A DNA stretch of 64,000 bases, taken from positions 310,001 through 374,000 of the forward strand of contig JAUEDM010000007.1 of the NCBI GenBank assembly GCA_033439685.1, written 5' to 3'. The position numbers were made by a program, and so were the translations under genes. Below, in pieces: positions 1-11,800 of this stretch. The DNA comes from Apodospora peruviana. Taxonomy: Eukaryota > Ascomycota > Sordariomycetes > Sordariales > Lasiosphaeriaceae. Position 1 is the stretch's first letter; each line of letters starts with the position of its first letter. Under the pieces are notes generated by a model, which was not told where the DNA came from, did not search any database, and saw only the letters and a list, made by a program, of their open reading frames with translations.

Positions 1-645
1 TCCGAACGATCCAAGGACGGAGGCCAGATCATGACCGTGACTCCGCATGGTACACATACCGACTGAGAAGGAGTCCAACTCGATTTTTTTTTTTGAGGTG
101 GTCTCCAGGGACTGTAGGAAACGTCTTACCAGACTGTACGCCATATATAATTATGAGCCGAGGGACACCTCTGCTAGGATTTTAAAACCGTGATGCGAAT
201 ACTTTGCAAGGCCTTGTCTATATAAGGAATAACCATTATATCCGCCACATATTCCTATGTATTTATCTTATTACGAGGTTTCTGTGGAAATCTTAATACT
301 TTAATAATAAAGTTAATATCCCACTAGTAAGCTTGAAATATACGTCTAAGTAAGATGGATAACGTTATTTAGTTTATGTTTAATTTATTAACAGTCCTTT
401 CTTGTTTAAATAGGGCCTAGAAGGTACTTGCACTAAGGTTTTAAATCTCGGTAAAGGAGTACAGTCTAATAAGACGTTTTTCTACAGTCCGGCTAGACCA
501 CCTCTTTTTCTTGGGTAGGCACCTTCGGTACTGAGTCAAGTAGGTAGTAGACCAGGTATGAGAGCACTCACCCAACTCAGAAGGCAGAAAAGCAAGTCCA
601 TCATCTTAAGTAACCAAACATTCTTCCTTGCCCGTACCATAATTA
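1..645. other. AT-rich gene-free block, probably a decayed repeat
   Basis: Positions roughly 130-510 are clearly AT-rich compared with the rest of the window and full of TA dinucleotides, with no open frame of useful length. In filamentous ascomycetes this composition is typical of repeats mutated by RIP, so a degenerate transposon is the natural reading. No terminal repeats or coding remnants are visible, so the element type is unknown. Confidence 0.4.
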
Positions 646-1846
646 TCAAGCCTTGCCAAACCACTCCTCTTTAATCTCATACCCATACTTCAACGGCCCA
701 CCGACACCCCAATAAGGTGGCGCATTTCCTCTCATCGCATCCCACGCGCCCTCCAGCTCTCTCACAACATCTTCGTCGAGCGGCCCCTTCTCCAAAACTG
801 CATCAAGGTTCGCCTCCAACTGCGCCAAACTGCTCGCCCCGATAAGTATTCCATCCCTCCCACCACCCTTGATATTTAGCGCACTATGGTGCATCAGCCA
901 CCGGAAAGCAACCTCGATAGGATCCAACCCAGACTTTGCGGCAGTCGTCCTCACCATCCTGGCGGCATTGAACGTTTGCCCATTAAAATACGCGTGCCGC
1001 AACCTACCGCCAAAGAAATTGTTGAGAATCTCCCCTCTTTGGGGACGACGCTCTGAGGATTTTGGGAAAGCGTGATGTTCGGCGCAAAAAGACCGCCAAA
1101 GGTGGGGGAGAAAACCACCACGTCAAGCCCATATCGCCGACACGCAGGAATTAATTCGGCTTCGATGTCCCTGGTGATAATGTTATACGGTGCTTGGAGG
1201 ATTGTGGGTTTCACCCAGCCGTGGTGCGCGCAGGTGGTCACGATCTCGGCTACCTCGAAGGCGGTGTAATTCGACAGGCCGAACTGGCGGAATTTCCCGG
1301 CGACGTAGAGGGCGTTGACGGCGCTGAGAGTTTCGGTGTAGGGGACATTACGGTCCTGTTTGTTTGGGTTAGTTTATTCGGAGTAAAAGGTTAGCGATGA
1401 AGTAAGCAGGTACGTACAGGAGCGTGGAGGTAAAAGATCTGGGTGGGTTTTGGCCGACACACAAATGGTCAGCAATCCAGGTTAGGTCTGATTATAGCGG
1501 AGGAAAAAAACATACGTCAACGCTATCAGTGCCCAACTCTTTCAGAGAAGTCTCAAAATTTTGGCTGAGAACATCCGCCTTGTGGCTAACTCCCATGAGG
1601 CCAGGCCAGAGCTTCGTAGCCACTTTCAAGCCCCGAGACTTCCAGTTGGCTTCTCGCGTAAAAGCTTCCTGCTTGCCGCCGACGTAGACCCGGGCCGTGT
1701 CCACCTCGTCGTAGCCCCGAAACTTGGAAGATGTCGAGGGCCTTGTTGAAGATGTCGAGGTCGGTGATGCGACCCCCCGCTCTCCACGTCCGGGCCAAAG
1801 GCCATGAGGCCTAAGATGACTCTCGGTTTATTACCTGCGGGTGCCA
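646..1846 (-). pseudogene. Frameshifted aldo/keto reductase of the AKR7 (aflatoxin aldehyde reductase) type
   Basis: All parts of an NADPH aldo/keto reductase occur in order on the minus strand: an N-terminal strand with GLMAFGP, the DTARVYVGGKQEAF segment, KSRGLKVATKLWP, LKELGTDSVD, then IFYLHAPDRNVPYTETL, FGLSNYTAFEVAEIV, WVKPTILQAPYN and a C-terminal part with DGILIGASSLAQLEANL. Two introns (near 1416-1488 and 1342-1413) keep good splice signals. The frame breaks three times: in a six-base G run at 1773-1778, in a four-base G run at 1715-1718, and near 1026-1050 between KEGRFS and RLRHAYFNGQTF. Removing one G at each of the first two sites restores the frame, and the third needs the opposite shift. 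Either the gene is dead or the bases are assembly errors. The flanking AT-rich block favours decay. Confidence 0.75.
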
Positions 1847-3073
1847 TTGCTGCTGGTTGGTGGTGGTTGTCGTGTATTTCGAAGTCTGAGAACCTTTGGG
1901 GCTTGTCTCTGGAATATGAGCGGGAAATGTGAATGATGGAAACCATTGTCATGATGATTGGTTGTATTTGTCTTCAAGCTGAAGCCTCATGATCAGCCTG
2001 AAAGGTCAGTGTACTAGTTGCGCCAAAACCGGGGTTTCGACAAACACCGCGGGGTTAAGTCCGGCACGACGAACTTAACCTGCGGCGTGAAATGCTTTGA
2101 AATGGGATGGTGAATTCATTATTGGCTTAGCGAGCTTTATGTACGGGTATTTTGTTGGGGGCCGTGGCATGAGACACGACAGTTTTGGCGGGAACAAGGT
2201 CAGATAATGACCAGCGTGCAGATTACAAGTAGAATAATAAGCCGCAAGATGAGCCTTGCTGAATGATGACGGCCCGGCTGGTGATGTCTTGGTCTGCACC
2301 ATTCCACGGTAAATAGTAGCCATCGAGTACTTTACAAGGGGTCAGCTCGTGACCTTTCAGGACACCTGGTAGCCATCCTGGAAATACCCATTTACGCAGC
2401 AGAAATCCCATGTAAATACCGTCTCAAGCCTTAGCAGCCGATCGCAAGATATGTCACAGCAAAGAATCTTGCGGGGTTTTTTAAGGTACCCGATGGCTAC
2501 TATTTACCCATGAATGGTGTATCATACTGCTTTTTTGGGGGCATAATTGACAAGCTGCAATTTATCCAGTGCAGTTGCTAATGAAAACGGGGCCATGGTC
2601 GCGAGAAAACCTGGCCGCGTATCTAGCAATGGCGATAACATCTTGACCATGCTGTCCTCAGCAACAAGTTGAACGCGTCTGCCACCCACATGGAACGTGG
2701 GACGCGGAGGGCAATCACCAGGCAGTTACTGGCGCAGGCGTGGTATGGATCCGCAGTTAATATACTGTACGAGAGAGCTGAGAACCTGAAACCAACCGGT
2801 TCTAAGTCTTTTAAACTCCATCCATTCTCCGGAAGCCCAGCCGTCCAACATTTCATGAACAGCAGCCATTACAAATCAATCAGGTCCAGGTCGACTGAAG
2901 CATTGGATTGCTAATCGGTTGAAGAACGTGGTGGAAGCGGGACTGTGCATGGGCTGGTGCGTCGTCTGTCAATGGCTCCTTTGAAGTTGTCCAATGTCAC
3001 TGGTTGGACGAGGTGGGAACGAACACGAAGGATATAGAATGGACCCAATACCCAGTTTTGTCTGTCATTCAAG
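1847..3073. other. Intergenic stretch with one inverted-repeat element
   Basis: Apart from the MITE-like element at 2297-2519 I see no coding signal here. The open frames are short, lack recognisable motifs and overlap on both strands. Confidence 0.5.
2297..2519. mobile_element. MITE-like element with about 40-bp terminal inverted repeats
   Basis: The left end (2297-2334) and the right end (2480-2519) are imperfect inverted copies of each other. They share CACCATTC, then after three differing bases GGTAAATAGTAGCCATCG, then GTAC and TTA with single mismatches. The interior of about 145 bp has no open frame. Small size, long terminal inverted repeats and no coding capacity fit a non-autonomous DNA transposon. 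No clear target-site duplication flanks it, so it may be old or the true ends may differ by a few bases. Confidence 0.6.
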
Positions 3074-4389
3074 TCATATCAGGCAGCAGCCTCCCATCCA
3101 ATGGCAAGAAATGAATCCTTTCCTGTTCATGTTCAGTGCCCCTCGAATCTGCACAGAAAGCGACTTATCCGCAGCAAGAAAGCAGCCATGCAGGGCCTGA
3201 TAGTCGTCTTCTCCGACCGATGCCTCTCGTTTCACTTCCTCAGATCTCGGGTCTACCTGGGGATGCCATATTCGCCACCCGTCTGATCTGGGGACGCTCC
3301 ATCGAATCACCGTCGGACGCCGGTCATCAACATCATCGTGATCATCACCCTGGCTTTGCCTCATGTCTGGTGGACTGAGAACCATGTACAAGAGGTCGTC
3401 TGGTTTTGAAGTGCTAGATTGATACAAGAGCCTGGGGCTTCTCTGGCTGGTGGAAGAAGGTATGAAGATCCTTTGCGCAAGAGCCTGGACCTGGAGGCCA
3501 TCAGACGACGCATCCAGGTTGTTGACGGTATTGAAGGGGTTGAACCTCAGAACATTGATGTTGCAAGTCAAAAGTGGAAGACAAATGTAGAGCATGTCGT
3601 CAGCCCATTGAGTGCATGCATACGGCATGGTCAGGAAGCGAGGATAACCTCGGAACTGGTAGGCAACAGTTCTGGTTGCACAGCATGATCTTAGCTGCAG
3701 GCGTTCGAGTGCCGCGATGTCTAATTCTTGGTCGATATGAAATGATGACAGGGTCACTGTGATTTTCAACATCCCTTTGCCGTCTGGCTCGGAATTGGCG
3801 ACCAGCGAGTGCAGGATCATCCCATCGGAGGAAAACCGGACCTCTGATTTTGTCGTCAGTAAAATAGCGCATGTTTATATCGTGGAGCAGAACATACCTC
3901 GTATTAGCGGAAACAAAGCTTTAGCTGGCTGCACAGTAACTGTCTCGACAGGCTCGAGAAGAACAAAAACTTTTAGTCCTCCCACTGGATATGTCAAGTA
4001 TGTACAACTCGTGGCTTTGAACACTCGAGGCAAAAAGGGGCTGAACTGGATGAAATGAGCCTGTGACTTGAGCCTTTTGTGCTTTACTCGGAGTCCAAAT
4101 TGGTTTCCCTGTCTTGCTAATCACAACCAAGACGGCTTCGATAATGTCCAGGGTCCGGATCACTCTGATCGCTCGATAGTTCTCGGTGGTCCGAGCCTTC
4201 GTCGCTGCTACTGTCTTCCTCCTCTTCGTTTTCGCGATCTTCATCCTCCTCTTCTTCTTCGTCAAACTCATCCTCGACCTCATCTTCGTCCTCAACTTCG
4301 GACTCGTCATCCGATTCAGCGCTGTCCGAGGAGCGATCCCAATCGGCATGCCTCATTGGGTTTGTACCATGCTGAGTCGAACGTACCAT
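3074..4389 (-). CDS. Conserved-type protein of unknown function with acidic N-terminus
   Basis: I do not recognise the family. Three exons join in phase: 4164-4389, 3898-4116 and 3074-3843, giving about 404 residues. The second intron (3844-3897) has a textbook GTATGT donor, a CTGAC branch site and a CAG acceptor. The first (4117-4163) is short and less certain, and a donor about 45 bases upstream is also possible. Residues about 18-75 are a run of Glu, Asp and Ser. The rest is an ordinary mixed sequence with strand-like segments (LKVFVLLEPVETVTV, EVRFSSDGMILHSLVA), a PYACTQWADDMLYICLPLL segment and a C-terminal basic/acidic tail. The acidic head suggests a nuclear or chaperone-like protein, but that is inference only. 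Confidence 0.55.
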
Positions 4390-4531
4390 ATAATACGCGA
4401 CAGCGCGCGGGGTGGAGGTGGGTTTAGTGTTGTTAAAAAGACACCTTGGACGCGGCCAAATTCAGAGGAAAATTTCCCTCGAAACGATATTACATCAAAG
4501 TGTTCATCCAAGTCATCATTATTTCGTCTAC

Positions 4532-5442
4532 CTACCTACCAGGTAAGCCATTCGTGTGTTGTCCATTCGTATATCCATTGCCGTGATACCCATTCACTTT
4601 GCCAATCCCATTCAGGTTCGGATATCCATTGCCATGTCCACTCATGCTCCCATCCCCAGTGTTATTCCCATTCCGAATCCCAATCCCCTTCCCAATCCCC
4701 TTCCCAATCCCCTTCCCAATGCCATTCTCATGATCATCATGACCATCAATGCCATCATGACCATCATCATCATCACTAGCAAATGAAAGACTAACATTCA
4801 ACTTGGCGTTCGCCGTCGACAACAGCCCATCCACTCCTCCCCCTTCTCGCCTCGTCGTGGGGAAGACATACAACGTGTCTTCAAACTCGTCCAGTACAGC
4901 ACGCAGCTTGACCAAGTCCAGTCGCTCCAGAGGTGTGTAGATCCGCGGTTTTGGCGGCACTATCTTCTGACCTTGTTCGTGATCGGTTTCCGATGCTATG
5001 AAGTTCAGGATCTCTTTGCGGAGGTCGTGGCCCCAGTTTCCGTTTCTGTTTCCGTTTCTGTTTCCGTTTCCGTTTCGGTTTCCGTTTCCGTTTCTATTTC
5101 CACTCGAGACCTGGCCGTTGGTGTTGATGCCATTGGAATGACGATGGCCATTGACATCATTTCCGTTTCCGTTGGTATGTTGGTGGTGGTAGTGGTGATA
5201 TCCATTTCCGTTCGTCGTCGTCACGCAACCGTTCGACACTGACGTTGGCAAAGGCCCAGTCGGTAAATGATGATAAATGGTCCCCAAGCCGGCCATGTAC
5301 ATGTCGCGAATGTGCGTGTCGTCAGTCGACCGATGAATGTGCGGGTTGCGCGTGCGGACCTGCAGGACCCGAGCCAGACCAAAGGCGCCAACACCTCCTC
5401 CTCCACCACCACCACCACCACGATATTGACCACCATTCGTCA

Positions 5443-5495
<53 letters not shown>

Positions 5496-6454
5496 GTGGT
5501 CCAGTTCTCAACAGACCGCTCCAACAAATCAACAAAATGGAACGGCTCGACCGCGTACCCGCCCGCCAGCCGCAACCTCATGGCCATATCCATGGTCATG
5601 GCATGTTCCCCCGAATTCCCCGTGACCATCAACCCGCCATCAACCGTCTCATCAACCCGCCCCAGCACATCATTAAGCCACCGATTTATTATCCGCGAGC
5701 TGCGCCCCTCGCACTTGAAATCCAGCCGGTCCTTGACAACCTTTGGCTTGCTCCCCCAGTTCACCCGCACCATCATATTCTTTTCGTGAGGATACGTCGC
5801 AAAACCCGCCGCGTAGGCCCGACAGTACTCGTTGACGGACCCCGCGCCGGTGTTATCCGCGTCCACGAAGCCGACGTACCGCCTATCTGGGCAGAGCACG
5901 GCCGTTAAGGCGATGCCCAGCAACATGCCCTCGCCCTTGCCGTTGGCTATCCTCCCATCTGATCCAGAAACGAGTTCCGGCATCCCGGCCGCACGGAACG
6001 CTGCGGCAGCGCCGGCATCCTTCTGGTGGATCGCCATGGCTGACCGATTCCCGGCCAGCGCGCAGAAGCGGTGCAAGACCGAAAGTTCGGCGGCGTACCG
6101 GTCGGTGTCGGGGGAGCGGGTGCTGTTGCTGACTAGGACTATCATGCATAGGCGCGGGATTCCTGACAGCACGATCTCGAGGACTTCGAGATTCTCGTTT
6201 TTGCAGGGGATGATGATGGTTGTTTGGGCGTGGTACGTGTCCAGAGTCGAATAGCCGACTGCCATTGTTCTGGAGTTTGTCGTGGTGAGGGATGAGGAGC
6301 AGGAGGAGAATGATGATGAGAATAGGGATAAGTTGTCGGATTCTTCTTGGAGGGTGTCAGCGCCGGCGTCGAGTTCGATCACCTGAACTACCGACTCTAT
6401 CCGCAGACCGCCGGCGCGGAAGGCTTCGCTTTCTTGGGGTAGTGTGAGCCGCAT
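4532..6454 (-). CDS. Mannosyl-3-phosphoglycerate synthase (GT55) with low-complexity insertions
   Basis: This 640-residue single-exon protein transfers mannose from GDP-mannose to 3-phosphoglycerate, the first step to the compatible solute mannosylglycerate. The GT55 core is plain: TTIIIPCKNENLEVLE near residue 78, NGKGEGMLLGIALTAVLCP, the metal-binding DxD-type motif VGFVDADNTGAGSVNEYC, EKNMMVRVNWGSKPKVV, then VTGNSGEHAMTMDMAMRLR and a late segment with RTRNPHIHRS. The family is best known from thermophilic archaea and bacteria and is patchy in fungi. Unusual here are a 16-Ser tract followed by a Gly run inside the catalytic region, and an Asn/Gly/Arg repeat plus a GIGK repeat towards the C-terminus. 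The cognate phosphatase is not in this window. The start is the first ATG of the frame. Confidence 0.88.
4677..4721 (-). repeat. In-frame 12-bp tandem repeat coding Gly-Ile-Gly-Lys
   Basis: A 12-base unit read on the plus strand as CCAATCCCCTTC repeats about three to four times inside the C-terminal tail of the GT55 gene, giving GIGKGIGKGIGKGIG. Being a multiple of three, copy changes keep the frame. Confidence 0.8.
5038..5099 (-). repeat. In-frame hexamer repeat coding Asn-Gly-Asn-Arg
   Basis: Hexameric TTTCCG/TTTCTG units repeat about ten times on the plus strand, giving an NGNRNGN-rich linker on the minus strand between the catalytic part and the C-terminal segment of the GT55 protein. 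The unit length preserves the frame. Confidence 0.8.
5445..5492 (-). repeat. GCT trinucleotide microsatellite coding a 16-Ser tract
   Basis: An uninterrupted run of about 16 GCT units on the plus strand is read as AGC (Ser) on the coding strand. It sits inside the catalytic region of the GT55 enzyme, between VDLLERSVENW and a Gly-rich run encoded by 5397-5425. Triplet repeats of this purity are usually length-variable between isolates. Confidence 0.85.
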
Positions 6455-7429
6455 TTTTCTTTTCTGTGTTTCTGATTTTGGGTGAACCGTTCTGGATGTG
6501 TGGACGGGTTGAAGTGTGTCGTCTCGTGTGTTTGGTGGTTGAACTGAACGCCTGGGCCAATACAGAAATGGAATTGGGGAGAATCAGCCCGATATCTTCC
6601 GAACGGTCAGGTCAGATATGCTTTCTGTGCTCTTGTGGGTTGTCTCGATACCGTGACCTGGGGTATCACGGCAGCTGCCAGTGGACGCCTGACAAGCGGC
6701 TCGGGTGTGGTGTCGTGTGATGTGTGAGTGGGTACGGGATATGTGCTGTCTCGGAGATTTTGCCCGGCTCACACACACACACACACATATATATACGTTT
6801 GTAAGTGGTGCCAGGCGGTCGGTAAGTGGTGTGGGAGCACAGGTGGGTGACAGGTAAGGCAGCCTGACTTTTGGTGATGGGTGGAAAATTGGCGGAGGAC
6901 AAGCTTGGCGGTGTGTGTGCCGGTGTGTGTGCCAATGTGTTTCCTGCGGCACACCACAACCCGCATAAAGGAAGAGCCTGATGTATCTGGTGTTGTTCGG
7001 GGGAAGGTTTGGGCTTCGTTGTTCTTCACTCGGACGTGTCTTCAGCTGGACAGGCTCCAGAGAAGTAGGTAGTTGATATAGACCTATCAGGTCCCGGAGC
7101 ACCGCCTGTGCCCAGCGCAAGCGCTTACACACGCTTGGGAACCCTGAAATTGCCAATTTCAGGGCTTTGGGCCAGTGAAGCAGGCGGACGTGATTGGGGC
7201 AGCACGTCAGCGCCGCAATTTCCAAGCTGTCGGGATCGCAGCGCCGTGGTGCCCGGCTCAGCAGTTCCGGGGCCGGGTAGGCGGATTAAGGCTGAGATCA
7301 ATGACCAAGCAGATCAGATCATTCGGCTTTTTTGTCGGTTATGAGCGACAGGTGGTGGGCTGAAGAAGAGAACCAAGGGCCGAAACAAACGAAGGAGCAG
7401 AAGAATGGGATGGAACTGGTGATTTGTTG

Positions 7430-7456
7430 TTTTTTTTTTTTTTTTTTTTTTTTTTT
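7430..7456. repeat. Poly-T tract
   Basis: About 27 uninterrupted T bases in intergenic DNA, likely length-variable. It could be an old poly-A tail on the opposite strand, but nothing retroposon-like adjoins it. Confidence 0.85.
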
Positions 7457-8335
7457 GCAGTAGCGGTGTTGTTGGGTCAGAGACACAGCTACACACGGCA
7501 GCATGGTCCGCCTGTCGTTGAATAACCGGAATCTCCAGTCTTTGATACACAAGCAACACACTTGAGTCTCTGACAGCTGCGCACATACCACACACGCTGA
7601 CACGCGAGGATGGGATATTACAATTTCGGGAGCACGACTAATGACACCGTTGCGGATACTTAGGGAGTTTTTATAGCCAACTGAAAGGATCAAATAAGAC
7701 AACCTGTCCCCTCCCTCCCTCCTAGGATGGGATGATGGAATCACAACAGCTTAGCCCACATAATAATTGTGACATTGCTTGGCTCCGCACATCCGAATCA
7801 CATGCCTTAATCCTTGAGGATCTCACCTTACCTCTTGTGTGATGTAAGCCAGACAGACCCCCAATAAGTTGCATGACTCAGGGAGGTAGATCACAAGGTA
7901 CCGAGATGGTCTCCGTGTTCCCGCGCTGCGCGTGTAGTCCCTAGCTCCCGCACCGCCGCCGCCGCCCACATCACCCCGGAAGGGACCGGAATCCGGAAAA
8001 GGAACCCCCAAGCGAAAAAGCTTGGTGATGTTGGTTGGCTGGTATGTTTTCCGGTGAAGTGGCGTTGACCGGGTTTGTCATGCATCCTTTAGAGCTACTT
8101 AGCATTGATATTGATAAGTACCTAAGGTGCCAAGGTAGGTCCGTTTGAATAAAGCACCCATGTAAAATTGTTGGTGAAGAGTACCTTAGGTACGGATTGA
8201 GGTTGTTCGGTTCTGCGGTTGCGGCTTCGGCCGACGATTCAGCCAACCACCGTGATTACATGTTTTATTGTTCTCTTGTCCAACGGTGAGTAAGCCAAGC
8301 CACCGAGGTCAAATGACTGACGGTTGCTGCGCTCG

Positions 8336-8369
8336 AGCCGCTCGCTCGCTCGCTCGCTCGCTCGCTTGT
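8336..8369. repeat. CGCT tetranucleotide repeat
   Basis: About seven CGCT units in a row in intergenic DNA, with no coding context. Confidence 0.8.
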
Positions 8370-8769
8370 TCGCCGAAAAGGTATGTGTGTGTGACGGGAC
8401 CGTACCGCAATGAGCCGTGTGTGCCGTGGGTGTGCATGGCCTTCTGCGAGCTGTCTACGGGCGTATATGTGAGTGTCATATCATGTCATCAGCGCCGGCT
8501 CATTCTTGTGCAACGGAATCTTGCCCGCCAAAAACATGTAGCCGTTGGTTAACGCAACGTACGACAAGACAGACACATCCATGTCCAATGGTGGAATATT
8601 GGCGAGACTGGCTTGAGTGAGACGGAAAGAAAAAGAGAAGCATATGGGCAGCCAAATTTAGGTCAAGTAAGGTACTTTATTTAGGTGTTAATGTCAAGAA
8701 CGGATGGATTCAAGTTAGGACGACATGCACCCTCACGGCACACCATCACACTCCAATGGTGACAGAGAG

Positions 8770-8771
<2 letters not shown>

Positions 8772-8835
<64 letters not shown>
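8772..8835. repeat. GT dinucleotide microsatellite
   Basis: About 32 perfect GT units, the longest pure microsatellite in the window. Confidence 0.95.
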
Positions 8836-8836
<1 letters not shown>

Positions 8837-11800
8837 TGGATGGATTTGTGTGCTTCCTGAATTATAATCCTTTCTCCCTTCTCCCCCTCCCCCCCCCCAC
8901 ACACACACCACCCCTGGTTGTCGGGACGGAAAGGTGCAAGTGGCTATTGTTGGGGATGGATGAATGGATGGTGAAACAAGGAGAGATAGACAGCTCATAA
9001 CATTGGGTAGATAAGCACTGCCGCCGCCTCACACCAACAGATAAGCTAGACGAGACACTAGACTAGTTTTGTTCACGGAAAGGTGAAAGAAAGCGACATG
9101 TCTAAAAAGGGTTCAAGTATTGGCTTCAGTCGTTACTTAAAGTCGGATATCAAGAACATCCATGTCGTCCTCCATGTCATGTCAGCAACGAAAAGCAACT
9201 TTCAAAATCTCACTTGCAGCTTCTATCACACATTGAAGTCAAACGAGCAGCCAGGTGGGTTTTCGTGTAAGAGAGAAAATCAGGGACACCTAGTGTGGGT
9301 GGTGTGGTTTTGTACTACCAAGCAACTGAATGAACGAGGGATTCTAGAAAGAAAAGAAAAAAAAACACATGCGAACACGAGCAGAAGGAACAGGGGACAC
9401 AAAAGACCCTCGCATCAGATCACATCACTTTCCCGGTTTCCCCGCCAGCGCCGCAAAAGGTCGGACTCATAACAGGCACAGGCTTCGGCTCCCACATACC
9501 GAGTGGACTGGGGTAACAAATGGGGAATGCTGACTTGGTGTCGCTTTGGAGTTTGGGAGGCTCACTGACAGGCTCACTGACATATGGCAGGCAGGCAGGC
9601 ATGCATGGGTCCCGGTGCCCTGGTAGGATGACGTGCTACTACTGCCCTGGGTTCGGTCCTTCTTCCATGCTCGAAAGAGAACGACAACGTGCAGGGTCGC
9701 AAGAGCGAGTCGGATAGCAAACGTGTCGGGCTTGCCACGAGCCCGTTTGCTGCAGTGGCTGGCAGCTCTCCTATTCCGTTCAGCGCAGTGCGGCCAAAGT
9801 CCATATGTCCACGGTATTCCGCTCGGGGCTCCGAGATCAAATTATAGCAAATAAGATCAAAGTTCCAGCAAGACAGCATCAACACCAATCAAACACCGAA
9901 AGATTGATCTGGCGGATAGCGGAATTACGTCCGCGTAGCGGACCAGATTGGATCTTCCTGTCCCCCTTTCCTTTCTGGTACTTCCGTATAAGATACGTCT
10001 ACAGATTGAAGACACAATCCTAATCCAGTGGTCGGGACTCGGCCGTACCAACTTCCGGTTCTCTCCAGACGATTTAATCTACTCCGGGGAAGGGGGGACC
10101 AACATGGTGTGGGCAAATCAACAATCGATTAGTCAATGCCGCACAGCGTCTAACAAGCGATGTCTCACTCGAGCACCTACCTACGTCCGGGGTAAGTTGG
10201 AGATACAGCAGCCTTCTGTCTCTGACCTGCTGCCAGAACCAGCTAGCAAAAACCGAAAACCGAAAACTGACAGATGGGGAGATCTCTCCACCTGTGAATC
10301 CCTAGGTAGGAACCCAACGATCTGTTGCGTGGTGCAATTGCTTGGCAATTGTACTGACAAGTACCTATGTACTGCAAGGAGGTGCGAAACCTACTGGGCC
10401 CAACCTTTTAGAGGAGCATTGAGTGCACAACAACCATAGCTCAGATTCCAAAAAGAAAACCTCGAGATCAACACACACAGCACACCATTTTCACCGCTCC
10501 GGTATGCAAGCCACGGCTGGTATATCGGTCAATATTGTTGGGGTGATGAATTGCTTTTCAATAGCCTAGCGACGGACCAGGCGAATTGCCAGACCGAGAA
10601 CTGGGAAAGCGGTGAAGACCAAGGTGGAGAGTCAAAAGATGGAATCTTTTCGGGGACCAACAAACATTCGTATTGGTTGGTCGTCGTCGTGTGTTGTCGG
10701 CATATGTTGCCCACCCCGAAATTGACAAAAGCAAGGTACTGTATGCCGGTTGTTAGTCGGGGTATGCATTAATCGTATGTGGCGTCTGTGTCTCGAGCCG
10801 AACAAGCGAATCGGGCACCAGGAACGGCGGTTAACGAAGTAATACAACGAGAAAGCATCGCGCATATTTCTGCATGTTGGCCCTCACAAGACATGCAGAA
10901 ACAAGCGCGAGTCCTTGGCAGACTCGCTCTCTGTTGGTCGTTGAGGAGAGATGGTACAGTGCGGTGGCGTCATTATGTGAAGTCCTTTCCCATCCCTTCA
11001 ATCTTAATGATGGTTTGCCTTCTGGTCGGGCAAGTTTCTCGCTTCATCTCATCGAACTCGGGCTTCTCTAGAACATGAATAATAAAAATGAGGGTGTGCC
11101 ACACCGCGGATGTGCGTCCCAGATACCCGGAAGAGTAATGTTTGTGATCTGTACGCAGGCAACGACCCCATCGTTTGTCTGGTTCTGGGATTAGTCTAGC
11201 AGCTAGGTCTGGGATCCAATGACGTTGGTAGTCAGTCCGATGTATGCCCAACGACCATATCCCCGAAGCCAGTCATAATTTTTTCGTTGTTGTTGTCAGC
11301 TATCGCGTGGCGGCACCCGCGGCTACGACATCTTGCATTCGATTTGACGGGACCCCTTACATACCTACGTTTGATATGGTCACCTGGTTCGGGAGTCAGC
11401 AAGGGGACCACGATCCTAGTATAGTGTCAGGACGGGGGAATCTTGTGGGGGAGAAAGCGGGCGGGAACCCGGGGCGGACGGTACAGTTCCCCTTCCCTCC
11501 CTCAGCCGAAAGTCAGCCCTACCGTCCGACGCTAGAAGGAAAAGAGGTGGTAAAAACAATGACAGAAGAAATACGCGTATTCCGTATCACCTTTTGTTTT
11601 TTTGGAGGCCAACCTGACCTACCTGAGGTATGCATGTGGGTTACGGCAGGATGGGGCTGCCTAAAGAGGGGGGGGGGGGGCCGCCGCCTTCTAACTACAT
11701 GCATGTAGATACAGGTCCAGTCCAGACCGCATCTACCTTCCGACGATCGACAATAGCCCCTTTGAGATTCTTGCAGTCCGGCGAGTGAGTAACAAGACAT

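Noticed and set aside
4186..4779. 197-residue plus-strand frame rich in Phe, Leu, Ser and His
   Set aside because: It is the mirror of the acidic exon and the GT55 repeats on the minus strand.
8681..9000. Open frames of about 90-105 residues on both strands
   Set aside because: They arise from the GT microsatellite, which reads as His-Thr or Cys-Val repeats in either direction.
9083..9472. 129-residue plus-strand frame
   Set aside because: Basic and low in motif content, with no splice context or recognisable family. I treat it as chance.
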